Shown here: piece by piece, positions 1-6,379 of the stretch | Layout of the letters: the number at the start of each line of letters is the position of its first letter | Position numbering within the stretch: the stretch's first letter is position 1 | DNA from: an uncultured Desulfobulbaceae bacterium | GTDB taxonomy: Bacteria > Desulfobacterota > Desulfobulbia > Desulfobulbales > Desulfobulbaceae | Direction of reading: 5' to 3' | DNA length: 9,290 bases | NCBI GenBank assembly: GCA_947260045.1 | Contig: CAMYOP010000092.1 | Coordinates: 1 to 9,290, forward strand | The notes under the pieces: model-generated | Databases searched by the model: none | What the model was told of the DNA's origin: nothing | Seen by the model: only the letters and a program-made list of their open reading frames with translations | Translations under genes and position numbers: made by a program

Positions 1-141
1 TTCCTTTTCCTTTTGCTTTGACCAAGCACGAGCCTCTGAAAGATAGTTGAATGTTTTTGCTATATAAGGGTGATCTTTTAGTCTGATCTCAACCTTGTAA
101 ACAATTCCCTTTTTACGTTTTATTTTCTTGATGCGTGACAT
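1..141 (-). CDS. Tyrosine recombinase/integrase, N-terminal fragment (runs off left edge)
   Basis: The 47 visible residues read as a basic N-terminus (MSRIKKIKRKKG), a short beta segment (VYKVEIRLKDHP), then KTFNYLSEARAW and a charged helix. This is the pattern of the arm-type DNA-binding domain of phage and island integrases, in which a three-stranded sheet is followed by a helix with the A-x-x-W motif. The core-binding and catalytic domains (R..HxxR..Y) lie outside the window. The gene starts 144 bp past the 3' end of tRNA-Arg and points away from it on the same strand, as in many tRNA-integrated elements. The chosen ATG has no clear Shine-Dalgarno. The frame stays open upstream through a tandem repeat back to a TAG, so a non-ATG start such as TTG is possible. 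Family assignment rests on the N-terminal domain only. Confidence 0.72.
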   Translation of the reverse strand, partial: MSRIKKIKRKKGIVYKVEIRLKDHPYIAKTFNYLSEARAWSKQKEKE

Positions 142-146
142 AAAAT

Positions 147-170
147 TTTTGGACGGAATTTTGGACGGAA
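147..170. repeat. Perfect 2 x 12-bp tandem repeat before the integrase start
   Basis: TTTTGGACGGAA occurs twice back to back (147-158 and 159-170), immediately upstream of the integrase ATG. Translated in the integrase frame it gives a repeated P-S-K. It could be a binding site for the recombinase or an excisionase, or an operator over the int translation start. Its function is inferred only from its position. Confidence 0.85.
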
Positions 171-230
171 CGAGACGCAAAATGATGCTATTTTCAGTAG
201 ACTTATGCTAAGTGAAGATAAAGATCAAGG

Positions 231-272
231 GAAAAGAAAAAGACCGAAAGCCCTTTGTTTATGGGCTTTCGG
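231..272 (-). terminator. Intrinsic terminator of tRNA-Arg
   Basis: A perfect 10-bp inverted repeat, CCGAAAGCCC (244-253) and GGGCTTTCGG (263-272), has a 9-nt loop. On the minus strand it is followed by a T-rich run (TCTTTTTCTTTT). It lies 12 nt past the CCA end of the tRNA, as expected for a single-gene tRNA transcript. The T-rich tail fits the minus strand only. Confidence 0.85.
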
Positions 273-284
273 CCTGTGTATGCT

Positions 285-330
285 TGGTGCCCCCGGCATG
301 AATCGAACATGCGACACCAGGATTAGGAAT
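285..330. other. Probable attachment-site half (att) in the tRNA-Arg 3' portion
   Basis: Tyrosine recombinases whose genes abut a tRNA normally recombine within the tRNA 3' half, rebuilding an intact gene. Here an intact tRNA-Arg faces an outward-reading integrase, so the crossover core probably lies between the T arm/anticodon and the CCA. The boundaries are approximate. The second att copy, which would prove it, is not in this window. Confidence 0.4.
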
Positions 331-360
331 CCTGTGCTCTATCCCCTGAGCTACGGGGGC
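285..360 (-). tRNA. tRNA-Arg (anticodon CCU)
   Basis: The minus strand folds into a complete 76-nt cloverleaf including an encoded CCA (285-287). The acceptor arm is GCCCCCG (360-354) with CGGGGGC (295-289), and the discriminator base is A. The D arm is GCTC/GAGC and the anticodon stem is CAGGA/TCCTG. The loop TTCCTAA gives anticodon CCT, which decodes AGG. The T arm is GCATG/CATGC with loop TTCGATT. A terminator follows directly and an integrase gene lies next to the 3' end. tRNA-Arg(CCU), for example argW of E. coli, is an established attachment site for prophages and islands. Confidence 0.95.
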
Positions 361-534
361 GTGGATGGCTGTAATAAACTTGATTGGTGCAGATAATAAT
401 CGCAGGTACTGCGTTATTTTGTAACGTCTTTTATCACAGGCTACGCTTGTTTGTAAAGGTTTGAGATATTACCTGAAATATATTGGAACGCAATGGTTTT
501 TTGTTGTTGTAAGTTGTCCTCAGGTATTTCTTTT

Positions 535-1803
535 TTAAACAGAGTCGCCATCAGCTATTTGATTTCTGCCTGTGAAGCTTTCCTCTTGTGCCAGTGAGTT
601 GATGATACAGTTTCGTCCTATTATAGTTTCAGCTGGTATGTGTGCTTCTTTACCAACTAAGGTGATACCTGTGTAGAGATGCTTTGGGTAAACCTTGTTT
701 GGCTCTTTCTTGTTCTCTCCGTGACCGACAAATGCATTTTTTCCAATAAGTACACGTTTATCAGTAATAACGAGATCAACTGTAGCGCCTGACCTGATAA
801 CAGAATCTGCAAAGATGACAGAATCTATTACAGTTGCTCCTTTTTCAACGGTTACACCAGGTGAAAGAACAGAATTGATAACAGTCCCTTCAATGGTACA
901 ACCTGCAGAAATCATGGATGAGTTCACTTTACAACCTTTTACAAAACGTGCAGGTGGGCGATCCATTGGGAGGCCATCTGCTTCAATGTTTGGCCTGATA
1001 CCCCATTCTTCTGGAGATATACCAGAATCTTCACGTATGACATCCATGGATGTATCCCAGTAAGCCTGGATTGTTCCAACGTCTCGCCAGTAACCGTTGA
1101 AAGGGTAGGCATAGACTTTGTCATTTTCAATGGCTCTCGGAATAATGTCCATACCAAAATCGATTTCCTCTTTATCGCTGCTTAGTGTATTGATGAGGTA
1201 ATCTGTGTTAAAAATGTAGATACCCATGGAGGCCAGATTTGTTCTGGGAACTTCTGGCTTTTCCTCCCATTCGATAATGCGATTATCATCGTCAACGATA
1301 CCCGCACCAAACTGATGGATTTCACTTTTTGGTACAATCATCATGCCGATGGTTATGTCAGCGTTTTTTTCTTCGTGATGAGCAAGCATTGCATGGAAAT
1401 CCATTTGATAGATATGGTCTCCAGATAAAATTACGATATTTTTAGACGGATTGGCTTTTATGAAATCCATATTCTGCCGAATAGCGTCTGCTGTCCCTTT
1501 GTACCAGTCTGAATCACTTTCTCCTGTTCTGGGCGGCAGAATTTTTACGCCTCTTGTTCTGCCTGTGAAATCCCAGGCTTCACCAGTTCCAATGTGTCTC
1601 ATAAGGGATAGTGGCTTGTACTGAGTGAGGACACCAACTTTAGTCAGGCCGGAGTTCATTACGTTTGAAAGGCTGAAATCAATTATTCGGTAGATGCCAC
1701 CAAAGGGTACAGCAGGTTTTGCACGATGGCCGACAAGTATGTTTAAACGGCTGCCAATTCCGCCTGCAAGAAGCAGAACCAATGCATCAGTTGTTTCTCT
1801 CAT
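535..1803 (-). CDS. glgC: Glucose-1-phosphate adenylyltransferase (ADP-glucose pyrophosphorylase), catalytic type
   Basis: It makes ADP-glucose and pyrophosphate from glucose-1-phosphate and ATP, the committed step of bacterial glycogen synthesis in the cytoplasm. All catalytic signatures are visible: GGIGSRL at 14-20 (Arg19), RAKPAV with Lys29, YKGTADA at 101-107, SGDHIYQMD at 127-135 (metal Asp129), EEKP with the sugar-phosphate Lys182, and GYWRDVGT with the second metal Asp241. The C-terminal third (about 290-400) has hexapeptide-like repeats of the left-handed beta-helix. At 422 aa it is close to E. coli GlgC (431). His26 sits where E. coli has the effector-binding Lys39, so activation by fructose-1,6-bisphosphate may differ. 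The ATG overlaps the upstream paralog's stop (ATGA) and has a good ribosome site (GGGGAG, 8 nt away), indicating coupled translation. No clear terminator follows. Confidence 0.95.
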   Translation of the reverse strand: MRETTDALVLLLAGGIGSRLNILVGHRAKPAVPFGGIYRIIDFSLSNVMNSGLTKVGVLTQYKPLSLMRHIGTGEAWDFTGRTRGVKILPPRTGESDSDWYKGTADAIRQNMDFIKANPSKNIVILSGDHIYQMDFHAMLAHHEEKNADITIGMMIVPKSEIHQFGAGIVDDDNRIIEWEEKPEVPRTNLASMGIYIFNTDYLINTLSSDKEEIDFGMDIIPRAIENDKVYAYPFNGYWRDVGTIQAYWDTSMDVIREDSGISPEEWGIRPNIEADGLPMDRPPARFVKGCKVNSSMISAGCTIEGTVINSVLSPGVTVEKGATVIDSVIFADSVIRSGATVDLVITDKRVLIGKNAFVGHGENKKEPNKVYPKHLYTGITLVGKEAHIPAETIIGRNCIINSLAQEESFTGRNQIADGDSV

Positions 1804-3068
1804 TGTAAATTCTCCCCATCTGCAAGTTTTTCACTTGGCCAGCTATCTTGTTTTAGATGGGGGTGAATAGTGCAGCCTTTGCCAATATGAATGTTATCTG
1901 GGACAGTGTTGTTCCATCCCACAACCGTTATAGCCTCTTGAGTTGAATCAGAGCTGGTATCACAGCCTACCATTGCGCCTGAGCCAAAAGTGGTATTAAC
2001 ATCGCTGACAATTTTGCCAAGACAGGCTCCTTGTTTAACGGTGTTGTTAAAAAATAGTACCGAGTCATGTACCTCGGCACCTTTTTCAACTCTGACACCT
2101 GGGAATAAAATGGAATTACGGACGGTTCCATCAATAACACAGCCATTATAAGCCAAAGTATTATCTAAGGTCCCTGTTGAGCCAACTTTTAGCGGTTGGC
2201 AATCACGAATGTCGCGATGTTCAAGGTTGGTGCGCAGGCCCCATTTTTCCATGTCAATTTTTGGGTTGCTACCGAGGAGATCCATACAGGTTTGCCAGTA
2301 TTCCTGAACAGTTCTGGTATATCCCCAATAACCGTTAAATTTATAGCCATAGACATGGAATTTTTCCTGCATCATCATGGGGATAATATCCCGCCCAAAT
2401 TCAAAGGATCCGTGGTCTCCCTGTTCCTGATTGGCCAGCAGCATGTCATAGAGCACTTCAGGGCGGAAACAGAGAATGGTAAGAGAGGCCATGTTACTTT
2501 TGGGCTTGTCAGGTTTTTCTTCATAGCTTTGCAGTCTGCCACCAATAGCATCCTGATCATTAAATTCTCCAATTCCGAAACGGTGTGCTTTAGCTGGTTC
2601 AACCTCAACAAAAGCAGCAGTAAGATCAGCATTTGTTTCGTTGTGATATTTAATCATGTCACGGTAGTCCATATTGTAAATATGATCTCCGGACAGTACG
2701 AGAACTTCTGATGGATTATGGTACCTGATGAAATCTAGATTTTGGTAGACTGCATCAGCTGAGCCACGATACCAATGTGGATTTTCATAATCTTTAAAAG
2801 GTGGCAGTATGGAAATTCCACGATGACGTCCAATCATATCCCAGGCGGCGCCAGTACCTATATGGTTAATGAGCGAGTAAGATCTGTATTGGCTGAGAAT
2901 GGCAATCCTTTCAATGCTGGATTGCATGAGGTTTGTCAGGGGAAAATCAATAACCCGGGCAAAACCACCAAAAGGAACGGCTGATTTAGGTCGGTAATGG
3001 GTAAGGACTCCCAGTTCATCAACACGACCTCCGGCAAGAATCATTGCTAGAGTTGAAGGCTTAAGCAT
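1800..3068 (-). CDS. GlgC paralog with degenerate active site, probable regulatory ADP-glucose pyrophosphorylase subunit
   Basis: This 422-aa protein is a full-length relative of its downstream neighbour. It has the nucleotidyltransferase fold (about 1-270) and a C-terminal beta-helix (about 295-400), and keeps RPKSAVPFGG (Lys28), RGSADAVYQN, SGDHIYNMDY (Asp128) and EEKP (Lys185). Two key elements are lost. The nucleotide loop GxGxRL is GGRVDEL, placing Glu18 where the catalytic Arg should be. The RDVG motif is GYTR (249-252), placing Tyr250 where the second metal-binding Asp should be. This resembles the division of labour in Bacillus GlgC/GlgD and plant small/large subunits, where one member is catalytically weak and tunes the other. 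The ribosome site AAGGGA lies 5 nt before the ATG. It is first in the coupled pair. Family is certain; lack of activity is inferred. Confidence 0.88.
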   Translation of the reverse strand: MLKPSTLAMILAGGRVDELGVLTHYRPKSAVPFGGFARVIDFPLTNLMQSSIERIAILSQYRSYSLINHIGTGAAWDMIGRHRGISILPPFKDYENPHWYRGSADAVYQNLDFIRYHNPSEVLVLSGDHIYNMDYRDMIKYHNETNADLTAAFVEVEPAKAHRFGIGEFNDQDAIGGRLQSYEEKPDKPKSNMASLTILCFRPEVLYDMLLANQEQGDHGSFEFGRDIIPMMMQEKFHVYGYKFNGYWGYTRTVQEYWQTCMDLLGSNPKIDMEKWGLRTNLEHRDIRDCQPLKVGSTGTLDNTLAYNGCVIDGTVRNSILFPGVRVEKGAEVHDSVLFFNNTVKQGACLGKIVSDVNTTFGSGAMVGCDTSSDSTQEAITVVGWNNTVPDNIHIGKGCTIHPHLKQDSWPSEKLADGENLQ

Positions 3069-3447
3069 TAGTTTCCCTTATAATATGAAAATATTTAATT
3101 CTGTCAGGAAGCTATATGGCAAGGAAGGGATAATAAAAATCATACACACTTGGCTGTAAGATAATAAATAACGCAGCGCAAGCAGTTCAATATTTAAAAA
3201 GATATACAGTTTCCTTCCCAAGCACGAAATATTCTGACGAGAATCAGATAACAAGCTGATCTATAATAATATTAGGCCAGATCGGTCTAACTCTGCAAGA
3301 TATAAAATTGTTTTTAACAGAACAAATGCGTTATTGCAGGCTGTAGATTTTTGTCTACACTTGACGGGTGTTTTATGTCATTAATGGAGAAGGTGGAGTG
3401 ATTTTTTTTGACTTGTTATTTCTGATTGGCTTCTAAATTTGAAATAT
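3069..3447. other. Intergenic region upstream of the glg pair
   Basis: These 379 bp hold no credible gene. They are AT-rich and must carry the leader and probably the promoter of the glg pair. Visible structures are a candidate promoter with a flanking inverted repeat (3256-3290) and a perfect small hairpin, TGTAGA/TCTACA (3342-3347 and 3354-3359), with no T-tract. No clear terminator follows the DHH gene, so read-through from it into glg is possible. Confidence 0.6.
3256..3290 (-). promoter_or_regulatory. Candidate promoter/operator for the glg pair
   Basis: On the minus strand TTAGAC (3290-3285), a 16-nt spacer and TATTAT (3268-3263) form a weak sigma70-like pair. The -10 box is enclosed by a near-perfect inverted repeat, CTGATCT (3256-3262) and AGATCGG (3279-3285), which could be an operator. 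The leader to the first glg start would be about 190 nt. The consensus match is modest in AT-rich DNA. Confidence 0.25.
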
Positions 3448-4503
3448 CTATTTGGTCATATGGACAGTGGCAAGACGCATGAGGGAGGCTGTTGAAAATT
3501 CCTGATTTTCTCGAAGTGACAGGTTCTTAAGGGGTACTTCGGCACGGGCTGCTTCCTTATGCCCCCCAGCAGAGCCATATTTGCCAAAAGTTTTTTCCGC
3601 AAGTTTGCCAGCGTGTTTCCGATAGCCATCACAGCGAAAAATGACGATTAATTTTTCATTGAAGAGGCCGGAAACCAATACCCAGTCAAATTTGTCAACA
3701 TGATTGAGAAAATCAGCAATGATTACAAGGGTGTCTGGAGATGGGACACGTCCTAGATGGGCGTATGCCCGACCTTTACTGACCTTTACTTCGTTGAGAG
3801 CAACCTTGAAATATTTTAGTTCTGAGCGGCGAAGATCCGTTAATTCGAATTTTCGAACCAGATTTCTGTTGGCAATGTTAAACAGATAACGAAAAGAAAT
3901 ACCATCGGCCAGCAGGGAGCTTTTTTCAAAATCTTGGGTGTCGACCTTGATTCCATAAAAAAGGGCAGTGGCAAGAGCAACTGAAGGTACTATATTGGCA
4001 GCTCTGAGGTATTCAACCATCATAGATGATACCGCACCATATTCGGGTCTGATATCTATAAATTCAGCATCCCAGCTATCATTGACAGGGTGATGGTCTA
4101 TGACCACATGGAAATCTATCTTTTCAAAGCAGGGTAGATGACTTGGTTGTGAATCAAGCAAAATATATTTGTCAAAATCTTTTGATTTGATGGTGTGTAA
4201 ACGTTCGATGGGGATTTTTAAACGTTTGACCATTTCAATATTGTTGAGGCGGTGAATTTCGTTGGGGTAGCCAATTGTGACATTTTTTACCCTGTAACTC
4301 AGAAGTCTTTTAGCTGCCATTGCACTGGCGATGGCATCAGGATCTGCATTGATAAGAATTAAGACTTCATCTTCTTTATCAAACAGGTTCCAAAAACCGT
4401 TAAGCCTGTCTTTTGCTGAGTTCCGACTTGCACTGCGGGTGATTACATCGTCGATTTTCTCAAGTCTATTTAGTCTCAAAGGGATACCTAAAAAAAAAGC
4501 CAC
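3448..4503 (-). CDS. DHH/DHHA1 family phosphoesterase (NrnA/RecJ-like)
   Basis: This is a predicted cytoplasmic Mn-dependent phosphodiesterase of the family that includes NrnA (nanoRNA/pAp) and c-di-AMP phosphodiesterases. The metal motifs appear in order: INADPDAIAS (51-60, Asp54 and Asp56), LLDSQ (Asp117), VIDHHP (DHH 136-138) and YGIKVDTQDF (Asp188). The DHHA1 substrate-binding domain has GSAGGHKEAARAE (310-322). Motif I has Asn52 where NrnA-type enzymes have His (HxxPD). The nominal GTG start lies inside the 3' arm of an intrinsic terminator, and codons 3-5 are its T-tract. The in-frame TTG at codon 9, preceded by AGGT, is a plausible true start; no in-frame ATG exists before motif I. The substrate cannot be told from sequence. 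At 351 aa it has about 40 extra residues before motif I compared with NrnA. Confidence 0.82.
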   Translation of the reverse strand: MAFFLGIPLRLNRLEKIDDVITRSASRNSAKDRLNGFWNLFDKEDEVLILINADPDAIASAMAAKRLLSYRVKNVTIGYPNEIHRLNNIEMVKRLKIPIERLHTIKSKDFDKYILLDSQPSHLPCFEKIDFHVVIDHHPVNDSWDAEFIDIRPEYGAVSSMMVEYLRAANIVPSVALATALFYGIKVDTQDFEKSSLLADGISFRYLFNIANRNLVRKFELTDLRRSELKYFKVALNEVKVSKGRAYAHLGRVPSPDTLVIIADFLNHVDKFDWVLVSGLFNEKLIVIFRCDGYRKHAGKLAEKTFGKYGSAGGHKEAARAEVPLKNLSLRENQEFSTASLMRLATVHMTK

Positions 4504-4529
4504 TACACCTGGTTGTCAGGCTGCAGTGG
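4490..4529 (-). terminator. Strong intrinsic terminator overlapping the DHH gene start
   Basis: The minus strand forms a stem of about 12 bp with one bulged A: CCACTGCAGCCTG (4529-4517), loop ACAAC, then CAGGTGTAGTGG (4511-4500). After one C it runs into nine T residues (4498-4490). This is a textbook Rho-independent terminator. The nominal GTG start of the DHH gene (4503-4501) is part of the stem. It may end the upstream ASKHA transcript, or act as an attenuator for a transcript entering the DHH gene. A weaker T-rich run on the other side could give some plus-strand termination. Confidence 0.85.
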
Positions 4530-4657
4530 TGTATGTTTTTGTTTATACTGAATTAATGAATATATGAATCTCGATTGGCAAGTGCAAAATATTCAGTGTA
4601 ATAATGAGTACAGCTGCCTTACGAACTGATTGATTTATTGATATTTTCTATCTGTTA
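4490..4657 (-). ncRNA. Candidate leader RNA or small RNA ending at the terminator
   Basis: Promoter-like boxes upstream and a strong intrinsic terminator at 4490-4529 would together yield a transcript of about 165 nt that carries no evident gene. A further long-range pairing is visible inside: ACTGAAT with ATTCAGT, on the minus strand about 35 nt apart. It resembles no RNA family I recognise. It could be an independent small RNA or an attenuating leader of the DHH-glg unit. This is a proposal from layout only. Confidence 0.25.
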
Positions 4658-4729
4658 TATCAAGTATAAGCGATATGTTGTCAAGCGTAAAACTAGCACA
4701 CTATACCATAGAGGTACTAAGCATTGCAA
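4654..4729 (-). promoter_or_regulatory. Cluster of sigma70-like promoter elements
   Basis: Three overlapping minus-strand pairs are visible. They are TTGCAA (4729-4724) with an 18-nt spacer to TATAGT (4705-4700), TTTACG (4691-4686) with a 17-nt spacer to TATACT (4668-4663), and TTGACA (4684-4679) with a 19-nt spacer to TATAAC (4659-4654). Each is a good but imperfect match. They lie between the ASKHA stop and the terminator at 4490-4529, so transcription from here would meet that terminator before the DHH gene. Confidence 0.42.
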
Positions 4730-4747
4730 GTTACCTGTTCACAAGCC

Positions 4748-6379
4748 TTAATTCTCGAGAAATACTGGTACGGAAGGAAAAAGCTTAGGATCGGTATGAG
4801 GAATAAATCTTGAGCCGGAAAAGCGGATCATGAAATCCTGGTTGACGTTGAGCTCCACATAGGTAATTTTGTTCCCTATTTCAATAGATCGTCTTCGCGC
4901 CTCTTCCCGAAGAAGAACCATTTCTGCTCCTTTTAATGAACTATTGCCAACAGACTCATATGTATCCAAAGGGAGGTCCGGTAACATACCAAGTGTTATT
5001 GCCTGTTTAGGGTCAATATGTTTCCCAAATGCTCCAGCTACAAATATTTTTTCAAGGTCTGGAAATTCGATGCCAACCTGTGTGGTAATTGTACTGAGAA
5101 TGGCATGCATAGCAGCTTTAGATCGCATCATTGCATCGAGATCAATCTGGCTCAGGGTAACGGCTTGCTTATTTGCTGACTCTTCAGCTGGTGATACAAT
5201 AAATGAAATGTGATCGTTTTTTGTAGTGAGATGTTTTTGTAGAAATTTTTGCTGCTCAGGTAAGAGTCCTTGCACGGAAGACCTGAATTTGCCTCGTATA
5301 TCAATAATTCTGGCAAGAAAAAGTTCTGCTACCAGGTCAATCATGCCAGACCCACAAATTCCGGCGGGAGCTCCATTTTCTATTGTTTGATACTGTAAAG
5401 TCCATTTTTTTGTGTCAATCTGAACATGTTCAACAGCTCCAGGGCCAGCACGCATTCCCATTTTGGCAATACCACCTTCCAGGGCTGGGCCGGCTGCTCC
5501 TGCACATGCAATAAGCCATTCAGAGTTGCCAAGCACAACTTCAGCATTGGTACCAACATCTATGAGCATGCTTGTGCCAGACCTTGTATCCAGGTTGCTG
5601 GCAAGAATTCCAGAGATCAGGTCTCCACCAAAATAAGAGCCGATACTAGGCAATATTACGACTGGAGCTAAAGGATGAATATCAAGCCCTAGCTCTTTTG
5701 CCTTCATGGGGTCCGGAGCGTTTACAAGAGGTATGTAGGGTTCACGGCAGAGGTGATAAGGACTTACACCAAGGAGAAGATGAACCATTGTGGTGTTGCC
5801 GGATATACTGATTCCCCTGATTTTATTTGGATGCACAGATGTTTTATGGGCAAGCTTTGCGATGAGCTCATTTATGGATTGTAAAACAGCGTTTTGCAGG
5901 TCATTTATTCCCTCGGAAGAATCCTTTGCCTGCGTGGTGGAATTTTTTTTCTGACTTGCGTAGTGAATACGGGAAAGAATATCAGCGCCATATTTTATTT
6001 GTTTATTTATAGCGTGACCATGAGCCAACTGTTTTCCGTCAACCAAGTTTACAAGAGTTGCTTCCAGGTGGGTTGTCCCCAGGTCAAGAGCTATTCCTGG
6101 AATAATTGAGTATGGCTCCGCTGAAAAATCTATAAGCTCAAGTGATGAGGCCAGGCAGTTGATTAAAGCATAGCCTTGAAACTTGGAACTGCGAAACTGC
6201 TTTGCGACCAGGCCCATTGCGGCATAAGGGACACAAAGGTTTTTTGAGTCGAGGCTGGTATTTTCCTGGCATGCCTGGCTGACAGCTTTTTTAAGTCTGT
6301 CTATATCTGCCGTATTGTCTTGCAAGCTAGGTTGTACAGCGTTTATCTGAATGCTTTGGACAAGTGCTGAGTTTTGCAT
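4748..6379 (-). CDS. RACo-like ASKHA-domain ATPase (DUF4445 type) lacking the ferredoxin domain
   Basis: This 543-aa protein matches the C-terminal actin-like ATPase of reductive activators of corrinoid proteins (RACo family). Motifs in order: linker-like PSLQDNTADIDRL (17-29), phosphate-1 ALDLGTT (97-103), GNTTMVHLLLG (194-204), SIGSYFGGDLISG (245-257), phosphate-2 LIDVGTNAE (272-280), CAGAAGPALEGG (292-303), GICGSGMIDLVAEL (340-353) and the adenosine motif IFVAGAFGKHIDP (445-457). Typical RACo proteins place a 2Fe-2S ferredoxin domain before the linker. Here only about 16 residues precede it and no CxxC cluster motif is seen. Family members use ATP to reduce Co(II) corrinoid proteins, but no corrinoid protein or methyltransferase lies in the window, so the partner is unknown. 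No Shine-Dalgarno precedes the ATG. The nearest clear terminator is about 220 nt downstream. Confidence 0.85.
   Translation of the reverse strand: MQNSALVQSIQINAVQPSLQDNTADIDRLKKAVSQACQENTSLDSKNLCVPYAAMGLVAKQFRSSKFQGYALINCLASSLELIDFSAEPYSIIPGIALDLGTTHLEATLVNLVDGKQLAHGHAINKQIKYGADILSRIHYASQKKNSTTQAKDSSEGINDLQNAVLQSINELIAKLAHKTSVHPNKIRGISISGNTTMVHLLLGVSPYHLCREPYIPLVNAPDPMKAKELGLDIHPLAPVVILPSIGSYFGGDLISGILASNLDTRSGTSMLIDVGTNAEVVLGNSEWLIACAGAAGPALEGGIAKMGMRAGPGAVEHVQIDTKKWTLQYQTIENGAPAGICGSGMIDLVAELFLARIIDIRGKFRSSVQGLLPEQQKFLQKHLTTKNDHISFIVSPAEESANKQAVTLSQIDLDAMMRSKAAMHAILSTITTQVGIEFPDLEKIFVAGAFGKHIDPKQAITLGMLPDLPLDTYESVGNSSLKGAEMVLLREEARRRSIEIGNKITYVELNVNQDFMIRFSGSRFIPHTDPKLFPSVPVFLEN

Noticed and set aside
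205..396. 63-codon plus-strand reading frame across the tRNA
   Set aside because: It is the antisense translation of tRNA-Arg and its terminator, a well-known artefact.
464..527. Inverted TACCTGA/TCAGGTA pair downstream of glgC
   Set aside because: The arms are 7 bp and about 50 nt apart with no T-tract, so it is too weak to call a terminator.
2196..2711. 171-codon plus-strand reading frame
   Set aside because: It is a shadow lying wholly inside the glgC paralog on the other strand, whose motifs are unmistakable.
3073..3110. CTGACA-16-TATTAT promoter-like pair just before the first glg start
   Set aside because: Transcription would begin about 5 nt before the ATG and exclude the good AAGGGA ribosome site, so it is probably chance.
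3342..3359. Perfect TGTAGA/TCTACA hairpin after the DHH gene
   Set aside because: The stem is only 6 bp and no T-tract follows on the minus strand, so it is not supported as a terminator; no other role is evident.
3355..3433. TTGACG box and a GTG-initiated 12-codon hydrophobic peptide on the plus strand
   Set aside because: No matching -10 box at proper spacing; the peptide is too short and has no independent support.
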